Shown: one piece after another, positions 26,410 to 35,714 of the stretch
Layout of the letters: the number at the start of each line of letters is the position of its first letter
How positions within the stretch are numbered: position 1 is the first letter of the stretch
NCBI RefSeq assembly: GCF_014198245.1
Contig: NZ_JACIHE010000009.1
Location: 204,691 to 268,690 of the forward strand
Length of the DNA stretch: 64,000 bases
DNA from: Bradyrhizobium sp. cir1
GTDB lineage: Bacteria; Pseudomonadota; Alphaproteobacteria; Rhizobiales; Xanthobacteraceae
Direction of reading: 5' to 3'
Made by a program: the position numbers and the translations under genes
The notes under the pieces: generated by a model
Told to the model about the DNA's origin: nothing
Seen by the model: only the letters and a program-made list of their open reading frames with translations
Database searches by the model: none

Positions 26410-26825
26410 GTCTTGTTCCGGCTGGCTGGCGGTGGCATCCACGCGCGCACGGTAAGGCTTGTTCCCGTCATCTCCTCGAGCGAGCGCTTTTCGGCGTCGC
26501 GAAGCTTCTCCGCGAGCGCCGCCTTGGCAACTTCCTCGAGCTGTTTCACGCGGCGGGTCTCCGCGCGAACCTGGTCGAGCTGCCGCGAGGCTTGCTCCTT
26601 CACGGCGCGCGCGCCGACGCTTGTCCTGTTGAGCCGCCGTGCGATCGAATCGCTCGACGATCCCGCCGGCGGCTTCCCCTCGTTCAGCGCGCCGACCAGC
26701 CATTCCTGCTCGTCCTGCAAGCTGCGCTCCTGCTGCCGCAGGTGCGCGAGCTGCCATTCGGACAGCCGCAGCTGGAGCTTTACCAGCGAGACCATCCGAC
26801 CGAGCTTGTCCGCGCGCGACTTCAT
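26406..26825 (-). CDS. Coiled-coil flagellar protein, possibly FliJ-like
   Basis: This 139-residue basic, highly helical protein (LQLRLSEWQLAHLRQQERSLQ, later QLDQVRAETRRVKQLEEVAKAALAEKLRDAE) has the size and composition of FliJ, the export stalk protein that binds FliI and FlhA. No other fliJ is present in the cluster. Sequence identity to classical FliJ is too weak for certainty. It starts 6 nt after fliR. Confidence 0.6.
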   Translation of the reverse strand: MKSRADKLGRMVSLVKLQLRLSEWQLAHLRQQERSLQDEQEWLVGALNEGKPPAGSSSDSIARRLNRTSVGARAVKEQASRQLDQVRAETRRVKQLEEVAKAALAEKLRDAEKRSLEEMTGTSLTVRAWMPPPASRNKT

Positions 26826-26831
26826 GATCTG

Positions 26832-27584
26832 TCACTCCGCCAGCCACGAGGAGACGCCGAGGATGAACTGCGTCAAGAGCTCGTCGCTGGTGAGGTAGAG
26901 CAGCAGGAAACCGCCGAACAGCACGAAGGGCACCGAGATGAAATAGACCGGGATCGCCGGCGTCAGCTTGTTGATCAGCCCGACCGCGAAATTGACTATG
27001 ACGGAATAGACGATGAACGGGCTGGCGATCCGCAGCGTCAGCACGAACGCCTCCGACAGGCGGCCCACGAGCTGGTCGAGCGCCATGCTGCCGCCGATCC
27101 GGCTGCCGGGATGCCAGACGTCATAGGAGTTCATCAGCCCGCGCAGCACCTGCCAGTGCTGGTCGGTCACGAAGAACAGCGTGGTGACCGACGCCATGAT
27201 CAGCGGCACGAGGGCCGGTGCCGGATCGGTATCTGCGACAGGCGTTCCCGGGATGTTGCTCAGCCCGATCGCGCTCGCCATCACGGTTGCCATGGTCTGG
27301 AGCGCGAGGAAGAACACGCGCCCGCCGAGGCCGATGACGCTGCCGACCAGGACCTCCGAGCCGATCAGGAGCGCGAGCGACAGCGGCGCCGCGTTGTCCG
27401 TCAGAGGTTTCAGCACCGCGATCAGGATCGGCGTCAGCGCGAACGTCGTGACCAGCGCGATGAACAGGCGGACCTGGGCCGGGACGTTGACGCTGGAATA
27501 GCCGGGCACGAACATCAGGCAGGCGCCGATGCGGCAGAACACGATGAACGTTACCAGCACGCTGTCGGCGAGGCTGCTGATCAC
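26832..27584 (-). CDS. fliR: Flagellar export apparatus protein FliR
   Basis: This 250-residue inner-membrane protein of the type III export gate has hydrophobic segments through the whole chain and the family stretches RIGACLMFVPGYSSVNVPAQVRLFIALV and LGGRVFFLALQTMATVMASAIGLSN. The GTG start overlaps the flhA stop (GTGA), coupling the two. It assembles with FliP and FliQ in the export gate. Confidence 0.93.
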   Translation of the reverse strand: MISSLADSVLVTFIVFCRIGACLMFVPGYSSVNVPAQVRLFIALVTTFALTPILIAVLKPLTDNAAPLSLALLIGSEVLVGSVIGLGGRVFFLALQTMATVMASAIGLSNIPGTPVADTDPAPALVPLIMASVTTLFFVTDQHWQVLRGLMNSYDVWHPGSRIGGSMALDQLVGRLSEAFVLTLRIASPFIVYSVIVNFAVGLINKLTPAIPVYFISVPFVLFGGFLLLYLTSDELLTQFILGVSSWLAE

Positions 27585-29662
27585 GATATGGCTCCGAGCG
27601 CACGGATCTCGGCGCTGCGCGCCACTTCGACATGCGACAGGATCGGCAGCGTCGGGAACACCCGTTCCAGGATCATCCTGACATAGGGACGGGCTTCGGG
27701 GGTCACCGCCAGCACCACGCTGGTGCCGTTCTCGGTGAACTTGCGGATCGCGGCGCTGGCTTCCGTGGCGAACTGCTCGATGAGGCGCGGATCGGCATCG
27801 AATTCGACGACGTCACCCTTGGCATCGCGCTTCAGGCTCTGGTGGAAGGCGAGATCCCAGCGATTGCCGAGGCGGACCACGTTGAGCACGCCGTTGTCGG
27901 AGAGGTCGCCGCAGATCTGCTGGGCAAGGCGCGTGCGCACATGCTCTGCGACCTGCTCGGAGCGCCGCACATGGGGCGCGATCTCGGCGATCGCCTCGAG
28001 GATCAGATGCAGGTTGCGGATCGACACGCGCTCGGCCAGCAGGATCTTCAGGATCGCCAGCAGGCCGGAATAGGAGATCTGCGACGGGCAGAGATCCTCG
28101 ACCAGGCGCTTGTATTCGGGATCGAGCCGGTCGAGCAGCGCGCGCATGTCCTTGTAGGACAGGAGTTGGGCGAGGTTCGCCCGGAGCACTTCGCTCAAAT
28201 GCGTGAGCAGCACCGACAGATTGTCGACCGGCTTGCAGCCCTGCCGCCTGACCTCGTCGGTGAAGGCTTCCGTCACCCACAGCGCCTTCATGCCGAAGGC
28301 GGGTTCGATCACCTCCTCGCCGGGCACGTCCGGCTTGCCGTCCTTGTCGACGAGCACCAGCACCTCGCCGAGCCTGAGCTCGCCGTGGGCGACGCGGGTG
28401 TCGTGGATGCGGATCTGGTAGCCCTTGGGATCGATCGACAGATTGTCGGTGAGCTTGATCTCTGGAATCACGAAGCCGTATTGCTTGGCGAACTTCTTGC
28501 GGATCTTGGCGACGCGGTGCGCAAGCTCGGTGCGCGAGCCCAGCAGGTGGACCGAAAGATGGCCGCCGAGCGCCAGCTCGATCTCCGCCGTCCTGAGCGA
28601 TTCCTTGACCGATTCCTTGGCCTCGGCCTGGGCGCGCTCGTCGGCCTTGCGCGCATCTTCCTTCTGCTTCAGGGCCGCCTGCCGCTTGGGCAAGGAGTAG
28701 CCGACGAAGGCCATGACGCCGCCGAGCAGCACGAAGGGCGCCATCGGCAGCCCCGGCATCAGCGCGAGCACGAACATCATCAGCGCGGCGGCCGACACCG
28801 CGCGGGGATAGCCGCCGAGCTGCCGGAGCACGGCCTGTTCCGCCGAACCCCTGGTGCCGCCCTTGGAGACCAGCAGGCCCGCGGACAGCGACACGATCAG
28901 CGCCGGCATCTGCGACACCAGACCGTCACCGACGGAGAGCTTGGTGTAGACATCGGCGGCGCGCGACAGCGTGAGGCCGTGATGGGTAACGCCGATCACG
29001 ATACCGCCGAAGATGTTGATCGCGGTGATGATCAGGCCGGCGATGGCGTCGCCGCGGACGAATTTCGAAGCACCGTCCATGGCGCCGAAGAACGCGCTTT
29101 CCTCTTCGAGCTCGCGGCGGCGGCGCTGGGCCTCCTTGTCGTCGATCAGGCCCGCGGACAGGTCCGCGTCGATCGCCATCTGCTTGCCGGGGATGGCGTC
29201 CAGGGTGAAGCGGGCGCCGACCTCGGCGATACGGGTCGCGCCCTTGGTAATCACGACGAAATTCACCGTGACCAGGATCGCGAAGATGATCAGGCCGATG
29301 ACGAAGTCGCCACCCATGACGAACTTCGAGAAGCCGGCGACGACATAGCCGGCGGCCTGCTCGCCCTCCCCGCCGCGCGACAAGATGAGGCGCGTGGTCG
29401 CGATGTTGAGCGCCAGGCGCAGGATCGTCGCGATCAGCAGCACGGTCGGGAACGCCGAGAAATCCAGCGGCCGCTGGATCCACAGCGCGACCATCAGGAT
29501 CAGCGCCGACAGCGCGATCGAGAAAGCGAGGCCGAGATCGATCAGGATCGGCGGAATGGGCAGGAACAGGATCGTGAGCATGGTCACGATGCCGGCCGCA
29601 AAAAAGGCGTCCGCCCCGAATCGGCGCGGGCTGGGCAGGCTAGCAGCTAACGTATCGGCCAT
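27581..29662 (-). CDS. flhA: Flagellar export gate protein FlhA
   Basis: This 693-residue protein has an N-terminal membrane part with about eight helices (1-330), including the conserved FHIPEP-family region FVIGLIIFAILVTVNFVVITKGATRIAEVGARFTLD (shown in part), and a C-terminal cytoplasmic platform that binds substrates and chaperones (about 360-690). The length is as usual. It follows fliQ after 73 nt. A large open frame on the opposite strand is a composition artefact. Confidence 0.96.
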   Translation of the reverse strand: MADTLAASLPSPRRFGADAFFAAGIVTMLTILFLPIPPILIDLGLAFSIALSALILMVALWIQRPLDFSAFPTVLLIATILRLALNIATTRLILSRGGEGEQAAGYVVAGFSKFVMGGDFVIGLIIFAILVTVNFVVITKGATRIAEVGARFTLDAIPGKQMAIDADLSAGLIDDKEAQRRRRELEEESAFFGAMDGASKFVRGDAIAGLIITAINIFGGIVIGVTHHGLTLSRAADVYTKLSVGDGLVSQMPALIVSLSAGLLVSKGGTRGSAEQAVLRQLGGYPRAVSAAALMMFVLALMPGLPMAPFVLLGGVMAFVGYSLPKRQAALKQKEDARKADERAQAEAKESVKESLRTAEIELALGGHLSVHLLGSRTELAHRVAKIRKKFAKQYGFVIPEIKLTDNLSIDPKGYQIRIHDTRVAHGELRLGEVLVLVDKDGKPDVPGEEVIEPAFGMKALWVTEAFTDEVRRQGCKPVDNLSVLLTHLSEVLRANLAQLLSYKDMRALLDRLDPEYKRLVEDLCPSQISYSGLLAILKILLAERVSIRNLHLILEAIAEIAPHVRRSEQVAEHVRTRLAQQICGDLSDNGVLNVVRLGNRWDLAFHQSLKRDAKGDVVEFDADPRLIEQFATEASAAIRKFTENGTSVVLAVTPEARPYVRMILERVFPTLPILSHVEVARSAEIRALGAIS

Positions 29663-29735
29663 GGGTCACCGGCAGAGGGTCCGCCCCGTAATCTGCCGCG
29701 CAAAGCTTACGCGAGGGTGGTGGCCAGCTCGCGGC

Positions 29736-30002
29736 TCAGAAGCCCCGCTCGATATGCGAATAGACCATCTCGGTGAAGGTGGAGAGATGGGCGCCGATGA
29801 AGGAGCCGGAGACGGCGACGACCACGAGAATGACGATGATCTTCGGAACGAAGGTCAGCGTCACCTCCTGGATCTGGGTCAGAGCCTGCATCAATGCAAT
29901 GATGGTGCCGACCAGCATCGCTGCGCCGACCGCAGGCCCGGAGGCGACGATGATGGTCCAGATCGCCGCCTGGACGATGTCGAGGGCGTCCCGCTCGTTC
30001 AT
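29736..30002 (-). CDS. fliQ: Flagellar export apparatus protein FliQ
   Basis: This 88-residue protein has two membrane helices (about 14-40 and 50-72) and the FliQ core GAAMLVGTIIALMQALTQIQEVTLTFVPK. It is part of the export gate with FliP and FliR. The ATG overlaps the flgD stop (ATGA). Confidence 0.95.
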   Translation of the reverse strand: MNERDALDIVQAAIWTIIVASGPAVGAAMLVGTIIALMQALTQIQEVTLTFVPKIIVILVVVAVSGSFIGAHLSTFTEMVYSHIERGF

Positions 30003-30412
30003 GACTGGCTGATCGTGAGGCCGGGCCCGACGGCGACCTTGGTGCCGTTCTCGAGGGTCGCGACGGCGCCGTCGCTGTTGATGGAGACCGACTTGACCTT
30101 GCCGGAGAAGGTCGCGCCGGTCGTGTCGGTGAAGCTCACGGTCTTTCCGATCAGTCCGTCGGCCTGCGACAACGACTGCGAGGACAGCAGCGCATCCAGC
30201 TTCGTATTGGTCTGCATGGCCTGCTCGACCGTCGAAAGCTGGGCGAACTGGCTCATATATTGCGAGGTATCCATCGGATTGGTTGGATCCTGGTTCTTCA
30301 TCTCGGCGACGAGGAGCTGAAGAAAGGTATTGTAGTCGACGGTGTTGCTCGACGTGTTCGTCGTGGTGCTGGTCGACTTGCTGGTGCTGTCGGTCGCGCT
30401 GGTGACGTTCAT
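29999..30412 (-). CDS. flgD: Hook assembly scaffolding protein FlgD
   Basis: This 137-residue protein forms the temporary cap on which hook subunits polymerise. It has a Ser/Thr-rich leader, then the family core YNTFLQLLVAEMKNQDPTNPMDTSQYMSQFAQLSTVEQ (residues about 27-65). It is short for FlgD, lacking much of the C-terminal Tudor/Fn3 part, as is common in Rhizobiales. Confidence 0.94.
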   Translation of the reverse strand: MNVTSATDSTSKSTSTTTNTSSNTVDYNTFLQLLVAEMKNQDPTNPMDTSQYMSQFAQLSTVEQAMQTNTKLDALLSSQSLSQADGLIGKTVSFTDTTGATFSGKVKSVSINSDGAVATLENGTKVAVGPGLTISQS

Positions 30413-30427
30413 ATCGCCTCTCCGCTG

Positions 30428-30838
30428 TCAGGCAGCCTGGAATGGGGTTTCAGTGGTGGCGCCGGCCAGGATCGCCTGCTCCACCGGGAACAGCGCCCGG
30501 ATCCGCTTGAGCGCCTCGAAGTAGCGGGTCGCCCCGACCAGTTCGTCGACCGCGGCAAGCCCCTCCAGCATCTCGCGGCTTTCGCACACCGCGACCAGGG
30601 CCGCGTGATGCTGCCCGTAGAGCGCCGAAGCGTCGCGGACGTCGGTCGGGTTCATCAGCATGAGCTGGACGATGAAATAGAGCTGCCGCATCGCCGTGGT
30701 GGCATCGGACGCCTGCATGATCTGCCCTTCGAGCAGGAACATGACGTCGTTGACGAGTTCGACGGACACCTTCCGGTCGACGCGCAGCACCGCGCCGTTG
30801 ACGTAGATCCGTTCGCCCGCCCGCAAGGATATCTTCAT
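30428..30838 (-). CDS. flbT: Flagellin mRNA regulator FlbT
   Basis: This 136-residue protein starts MKISLRAGERIYVNGAVLRV and matches FlbT throughout (LLEGQIMQASDATTAMRQLYFIVQ). In Caulobacter FlbT binds the flagellin mRNA leader and controls its stability. The two flagellin genes in this window have conserved structured leaders that are natural targets. Its ATG shares one base with the flaF stop (TAATG). Confidence 0.94.
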   Translation of the reverse strand: MKISLRAGERIYVNGAVLRVDRKVSVELVNDVMFLLEGQIMQASDATTAMRQLYFIVQLMLMNPTDVRDASALYGQHHAALVAVCESREMLEGLAAVDELVGATRYFEALKRIRALFPVEQAILAGATTETPFQAA

Positions 30839-31182
30839 TAGAGCGCGTCTCGGATCAGGCGGTTGATTTCGATGAGCTGCATGACGTCGTTCGACTTCTC
30901 CTCGCGAAGGCGGTCGGCTTCCTTGACCACCCACAAGCCGATCGAAATGATCTCCGCGCGCAGCTTCTCGGGAAGCCCGTTTTCCGGATGCGAGAGATCC
31001 TCGATGAAGATTGTCCACAGCCGCCGCACATAGAGCAGGCTCTGGACCTGATCCTCGAAACTTGAGCGTCCCTTCTGGAGCCGCTCGAGGCGGTCGATGC
31101 CGAGGCTGAGCGCCTGCCGCTCGCGCGCCCTCGCCTCATAGCCGCTCTCGTCGACGACCGCTGCATAGGCTTCAAACGTCAT
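30838..31182 (-). CDS. flaF: Flagellar biosynthesis regulator FlaF
   Basis: This 114-residue helical protein matches FlaF (YEARARERQALSLGIDRLERLQ and LLYVRRLWTIFIEDLS). FlaF works with FlbT in flagellin production in Caulobacter and rhizobia. I chose ATG 31182 rather than GTG 31191. It lies 67 nt after flgL, with a weak hairpin (CTCG/CGAG) in the gap. Confidence 0.92.
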   Translation of the reverse strand: MTFEAYAAVVDESGYEARARERQALSLGIDRLERLQKGRSSFEDQVQSLLYVRRLWTIFIEDLSHPENGLPEKLRAEIISIGLWVVKEADRLREEKSNDVMQLIEINRLIRDAL

Positions 31183-31249
31183 CAGGACCACTCTGCGCAG
31201 AAAACGGAATAAGACAAGGGTCGTAAACCTCGAAAAACGAGCTTCTAAC

Positions 31250-32296
31250 TCAGAGATAGTTGATGAGGCTGATCTTCTGGAGCTGCGAGGTCAGCGCCAG
31301 CGCCGTCTGGATCTGGGTCTGCAGGGTGTTGACCCGGACCGAGGCTTCCGTCGGATCGACCTTCTCCATACCAACGATCTGGTTGTTCAGAATGTCCTGC
31401 TGCGCCTTGAGCTTGTCGGTTGCGGAGGTGATCCGCTGCTGCACCGTGCCGACGCCGCCGCCGAGCGTAGCGAGATCGGTGATTGCACTACCAACGAGGC
31501 CGATGGCCTTGTCCACGACGACCTGGAACGTCTCTTGGCTCAGTTTCGCGTTCCCGAGATCCGCCATCATGGTATAGGCCTCGGCGAGCTTGCGGAAGCC
31601 GGTCTGGTTGGCGCTGACCGACGTATCGGCGATCTCGGTCGTGGAGATACGGCTTTGCATGACCTGGTCGGTGGCCGATGACCAGTTGGTGTTCCAGGCC
31701 GGGCTCGCGAACTCGGCATCGAAGGTGGTGTTGAGGAACGTCTGCATCTGGGTCGGGGTAATGCCGCTCACGCTGGCCGAGGATTGCGGGAAACCGAAGG
31801 CGGCGTTGAAGTCGAAATCGACCTGGTTCTTGCTGGCCGAGCCCGCGGCGTAGGCCGTGATCGGCATGTTCTGCGTGTTGACGCCCGAGAAAAGATACGA
31901 GCCGTTGTAGGAGACGTTCAGCGCGCCGATCAGGTCCTGGAGGTTGGCGGACGCAGGCGGCAGGACGATCCGCCCGCCGTTGTCGGTACTGCGGGCCGCG
32001 ATCAGGTCCTTGAGGAAGTCCGTTGCGGTCGTGCCGAGCTGCGTGATCCGGCTTTGCGTCACGTCGAGGCGTCCCGAGACGAGCTCGTTGGTATCGACGA
32101 GCTGATCGGCGAAGCTCCAGTCCGCCCGCAAGGTGAGGTCGCTTCCCGTCGTGGCACCAAGCTCGAGGCCAACATCGGCGAAGCGGCCGGTGGTCGCTTC
32201 CTTCGACGCCTTGCTGAGCGCAGCCTGGTTGTTCGTGATCGAGGATCTCAACGACGAAGACAGCATCAGGGTCGAGATGTAGTTCGCGCTCATCAT
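31250..32296 (-). CDS. flgL: Hook-filament junction protein FlgL
   Basis: This 348-residue secreted protein forms the second junction zone between hook and filament. It has flagellin-like helical ends (SSSLRSSITNNQAALSKASKEATTGR near the start; VRVNTLQTQIQTALALTSQLQKISLINYL at the end) and a variable middle. It follows flgK after only 3 nt. Confidence 0.92.
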   Translation of the reverse strand: MMSANYISTLMLSSSLRSSITNNQAALSKASKEATTGRFADVGLELGATTGSDLTLRADWSFADQLVDTNELVSGRLDVTQSRITQLGTTATDFLKDLIAARSTDNGGRIVLPPASANLQDLIGALNVSYNGSYLFSGVNTQNMPITAYAAGSASKNQVDFDFNAAFGFPQSSASVSGITPTQMQTFLNTTFDAEFASPAWNTNWSSATDQVMQSRISTTEIADTSVSANQTGFRKLAEAYTMMADLGNAKLSQETFQVVVDKAIGLVGSAITDLATLGGGVGTVQQRITSATDKLKAQQDILNNQIVGMEKVDPTEASVRVNTLQTQIQTALALTSQLQKISLINYL

Positions 32297-32299
32297 GGC

Positions 32300-33775
32300 T
32301 TAATTCCCCACGGCAGCCAGCAGGCTCTGCAACATTTCGTCGACGGTCGAAATGATCTTCGACGAGGCCGAATAGGTGCGCTCGACCTGAAGCATCAAGG
32401 ACATCTCGTCGTCCATGTTGACGCCGCTGACGTTGGACAGCGCCGCGGTGCTGCGGTCGAGCAGCGTTTTCTGGTAGGTGACGTTGGAGTCCGCGGTCTT
32501 GCGCTGGTTTTCGATCCAGCTCGTCGACGACGACGCGTAGTCGATCAAGCTGCCGCTCGGCTTGCCTTGCGTGGTTGCATCGAACGGCTGCGCCGCATCC
32601 ATGCCGCCGATGAGCTGCTGCAGCCGGGCCGAGTAGCCGCCGTTGCCAGCGGTGTTATATTTGTATGCAGGGTTGCCGCTGATCGCGCCGTCGCGCAGCA
32701 GATTGACATTGCCGCCCAGCGCCGGATCGACTGATGCCGCGACACTGATCAGGCCGGCAAGACCGACCGAGACGGTGGCGCTCGCCGGCAGCGCCGGCGC
32801 GCCGGGATAGGTGAAGAGACCGGGAACGTCGGGCAGCGCCGCGGCGGTCTGATCGCTCTCCCTGAAGGTGTTGATCAGACCGCGCGCGATTTCGTCGAGC
32901 TGGCTCTGATAGGTGACGGTGTCTTTGTCACGCAGCTGGGCGAGCCCCGCGAGCTTGCCCGACTTCAGCGGCATCACCGAGTTGGCGCCGGTCACCGGGA
33001 CGCCGTCGATATAGACCGCATTGCCCGTGGTGCCGGGTGAATAGATGTTAGTCGCCGTGAAGCTGACCGTTCGCGCCGTCTTGTCGAACAGCACGACGCC
33101 GCTGTCGGTGTAGAGCGCGGCATCGCCGTTGGTCCGGATCGACATCGAGACGCCGACCTCCTCCGACAACTTCGAGACGATGCTGTCGCGCTGGTCGAGA
33201 TAGTCGGTGACGTCGTCACCGGCAATCGTCCCCTTTACGATCGCATTGTTGACCTTGTCGAACTGGGCCAGGAGCTGGTTGATGTTGGCGACCGAGGTCG
33301 CCATGTCGGCATCCGCCCCCTCGCGAACCGATTGCACGGTCTTGGTCGCCTGATTGAGCGCGGTCGCCATGTCCTTGGCGGACGTGACCGCCGCTTGCGC
33401 CAGCGTGGTGTTGTCCGGCGCGTTGGCATATTGCTGCAGTGCCTTCTTCAGCGCATTGAGCTGCGCCGTCGGCGACTGGTCGAGCTCCGTATCGTCGACC
33501 GTGGCAGATGCGATCTTCTGAAGGCCGTCATAGATCGCACCCTGCTTGGCCGACGACGAGGTCGCGATCAAGACGTTGTTGTAGAGACCCGAGCTGGCGG
33601 CGCGCTGGATCGCCGCCACATAGACGCCGGCTCCGGGAAGATTGTCCAGCACCGCGATCTTGCGCGAATAGCCGGCGGCGCTGGCACCGGCGATGTTGCG
33701 CGAGATCGTCGAGGACTGGATGCCCGACGCCATGAGCGAGGCGCGGGCGGAGTCGAGAGCGGCGGTAAGGGACAT
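32300..33775 (-). CDS. flgK: Hook-filament junction protein FlgK
   Basis: This 491-residue secreted protein has the rod/hook N-terminal motif (LMASGIQSSTISRNIAGASAAGYSRK, a variant of the usual SNNIAN) and C-terminal helices ending NVSGVNMDDEMSLMLQVERTYSASSKIISTVDEMLQSLL. It forms the first junction zone. Its probable chaperone is the FlgN-like gene downstream. Confidence 0.94.
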   Translation of the reverse strand: MSLTAALDSARASLMASGIQSSTISRNIAGASAAGYSRKIAVLDNLPGAGVYVAAIQRAASSGLYNNVLIATSSSAKQGAIYDGLQKIASATVDDTELDQSPTAQLNALKKALQQYANAPDNTTLAQAAVTSAKDMATALNQATKTVQSVREGADADMATSVANINQLLAQFDKVNNAIVKGTIAGDDVTDYLDQRDSIVSKLSEEVGVSMSIRTNGDAALYTDSGVVLFDKTARTVSFTATNIYSPGTTGNAVYIDGVPVTGANSVMPLKSGKLAGLAQLRDKDTVTYQSQLDEIARGLINTFRESDQTAAALPDVPGLFTYPGAPALPASATVSVGLAGLISVAASVDPALGGNVNLLRDGAISGNPAYKYNTAGNGGYSARLQQLIGGMDAAQPFDATTQGKPSGSLIDYASSSTSWIENQRKTADSNVTYQKTLLDRSTAALSNVSGVNMDDEMSLMLQVERTYSASSKIISTVDEMLQSLLAAVGN

Positions 33776-33809
33776 GATTTGCTCTTGCCCGGAATGCGCG
33801 CTGAAGAAT

Positions 33810-35042
33810 TCAGCGCTTCAGGTTGACGACGACGTCGAGCAGATCAGCGCCGGTCTGGAACGATTTTGAGTTCGCAGTGAAGCCGCGCTGGGCCTCGATC
33901 ATTCCGGTGAGCTCGTCCGCAAGGTCGACGTTGGAGTCTTCCAGGGCGCCCGACTGGATCGTGCCGAGACCGCCGGTGCCGGCATTCCCGGCCTGCGCAT
34001 TGCCGGAATTCATATTGGTCGAATAGACGTTGCCGGGCTCCGGCGTCAGATTGTCGGGGCTCGGGACGTCGGCGAGCATGATGGTGTAGAGCGTCATCTG
34101 CTGCCCGTTCTTGAGGATCGCCGTCACATGGCCGGCGGTGTCGACATCGACCTTGTCGATGGACGAGGGAGCGCTGCCATTGACGTTCGCCTTGAAGCTG
34201 AAGTCGGTTCCGGTCTGCGTCATGTTCGACATGTTCAAGGTCATTGCCGCACCGCCGGGAACGGTAAAGGTCATACCGGTCGGGCTCGTCCCGGCCAGCG
34301 CGCCTTTGCCGACGGCGGTCGTATCGAAGGTGAAAGTCGTGGCGGCGGCGAGCGATGCACCTGTCGCGGAGTTGTAAGCCTGAACCTGCCAGGTGTCAGA
34401 GCCGGCGGCCGTCGCCGTGTGAGACATGTAGACGTCGATCGTAACGGCCTGGCCGATATTGTTGTAGGCCACGATCGAGCTCTTCGACGAATATGACGCC
34501 GGGCCGGGCGGACCGGCGATCACGGCCGCTTTCGGATCCAGATTGCCGGTCGTCAGTGTTCCCGCCGTCGACGGCACGGGCACCTGCGAAACCTGGGCAA
34601 CGTTGACGATCTGCATGCCGGACAGGCTGTTCTGCGAGAAGTTGCTCACGTTACCGGGCTGACCCAGAAGGTAATAGCCGGCCGCGTTGACCAGATTGCC
34701 CTGGGCGTCCGGCACGAACGAGCCGGCGCGCGTCAGATATTGCTGCGTGTTGTTGGCGTTCGAGACCACGAAGAAGCCGTTGCCCTGGACAGCGAGGTCC
34801 GTGGTCGACGTGGTGAACTGCGTGTGTCCCGCGTCGCTGATGGCGTAGCGAACCGTCGTCTCGACGGCGCCGGAATCGTAATTGCCCGAACCGCTCTTCA
34901 GGATCAGCGAGGAGAATTCAGTCGAAGCCCGCTTGTAACCGGTCGTGTTGACGTTCGCGATGTTGTCCGAGACTGTCGACAGCTTGTTGGACTGCGCAGA
35001 CATGCCGGAAACGCCGGTGCGCATAACACCATACAGGCTCAT
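33810..35042 (-). CDS. flgE: Flagellar hook protein FlgE
   Basis: This 410-residue hook subunit starts MSLYGVMRTGVSGMSAQSNKLSTVSDNIANVNTTGYKR with the SDNIAN motif, has LAVQGNGFFVVSN in the first domain and ends in the matching helix DLADELTGMIEAQRGFTANSKSFQT. It is the first gene of the long operon running to 24924, and a candidate LafR box lies 45 nt before the ATG. Confidence 0.96.
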   Translation of the reverse strand: MSLYGVMRTGVSGMSAQSNKLSTVSDNIANVNTTGYKRASTEFSSLILKSGSGNYDSGAVETTVRYAISDAGHTQFTTSTTDLAVQGNGFFVVSNANNTQQYLTRAGSFVPDAQGNLVNAAGYYLLGQPGNVSNFSQNSLSGMQIVNVAQVSQVPVPSTAGTLTTGNLDPKAAVIAGPPGPASYSSKSSIVAYNNIGQAVTIDVYMSHTATAAGSDTWQVQAYNSATGASLAAATTFTFDTTAVGKGALAGTSPTGMTFTVPGGAAMTLNMSNMTQTGTDFSFKANVNGSAPSSIDKVDVDTAGHVTAILKNGQQMTLYTIMLADVPSPDNLTPEPGNVYSTNMNSGNAQAGNAGTGGLGTIQSGALEDSNVDLADELTGMIEAQRGFTANSKSFQTGADLLDVVVNLKR

Positions 35043-35086
35043 GAATTGGGCTCCTTCGGTAGGTTGCAGCTACAATGAGGGTTCTT

Positions 35087-35102
35087 GCTTGCGCGGGGCT
35101 GA
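35087..35102 (-). promoter_or_regulatory. Candidate LafR box, flgE operon
   Basis: The coding-strand sequence is TCAGCCCCGCGCAAGC. After 9 nt follows CATTGT as the -10 candidate. It lies 45 nt before the flgE ATG, inside the short gap behind the transglycosylase gene. Confidence 0.65.
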
Positions 35103-35132
35103 TGGTCGGGAACCTTGCACAACTTCCTGTTG

Positions 35133-35714
35133 TCAGGTCGTTTTCGGCTGACAGAACGAGCGCGCCTTGTCGGTCCAGGCCCCGAAGCCGCTGGAGACGA
35201 GATGAGCGACGATGTGACAGACATAGCGCTTCTGCGCCGGCTGGTTGTTGGGGCCCGCATTGTAGCGGGCGACCGCCATGGTCCAGCTGCCCTCGCGCTG
35301 CTTCAGCTCTTTCAGGAAACGCGCGGCGTAGTCGACATTCCGTGCGGGATCGAACATCGCCCGCACCGAAGTGAACTTGTCGCCGTGGTAATAGTGGTTG
35401 ATCTGCATGCAGCCGAGGTCGATCAGCTTGATGCCCTTGGCTCGCATCGTCTCGAAATTCGCGATCGCATCGTTCATGTCCTTGGCGAACACGGTCTGGC
35501 CGTCGGTGCCCAGCGCATAGGGATAGAGCGCGCCGCGCCGTCCGGTCTCGGTGAGGCCGACGGCGTAGAGAATGCCGAGCGGAATGCCGTGCTGCTGGGC
35601 CGCACGCGCCATCTCGCGCTCGCACGGGCGCGCGCTGTCGGCGGCGGCCTCCGCGGCGCCGGCGTTACAGATAAACAGGGCCGCGACGAATCTGCGGCGC
35701 CACGTCCTGGTCAT
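35133..35714 (-). CDS. Flagellar-cluster lytic transglycosylase (SLT domain)
   Basis: This 193-residue exported protein has a signal peptide (RRRFVAALFICNAGAAEAAA) and a soluble lytic transglycosylase domain: the catalytic glutamate is E56 in AVGLTETGRR, with later GCMQINHYYHG and WTMAVARYNAGP. It would open peptidoglycan for the growing rod. The ATG at 35714 has AGGAGACG upstream and lies about 50 bp inside the end of fliK in another frame, so the two are coupled. Confidence 0.9.
   Translation of the reverse strand: MTRTWRRRFVAALFICNAGAAEAAADSARPCEREMARAAQQHGIPLGILYAVGLTETGRRGALYPYALGTDGQTVFAKDMNDAIANFETMRAKGIKLIDLGCMQINHYYHGDKFTSVRAMFDPARNVDYAARFLKELKQREGSWTMAVARYNAGPNNQPAQKRYVCHIVAHLVSSGFGAWTDKARSFCQPKTT

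Noticed and set aside
27632..29650. 672-codon open frame on the plus strand
   Set aside because: It is antisense to flhA with Q/R/H/D-rich nonsense; flhA is certain.
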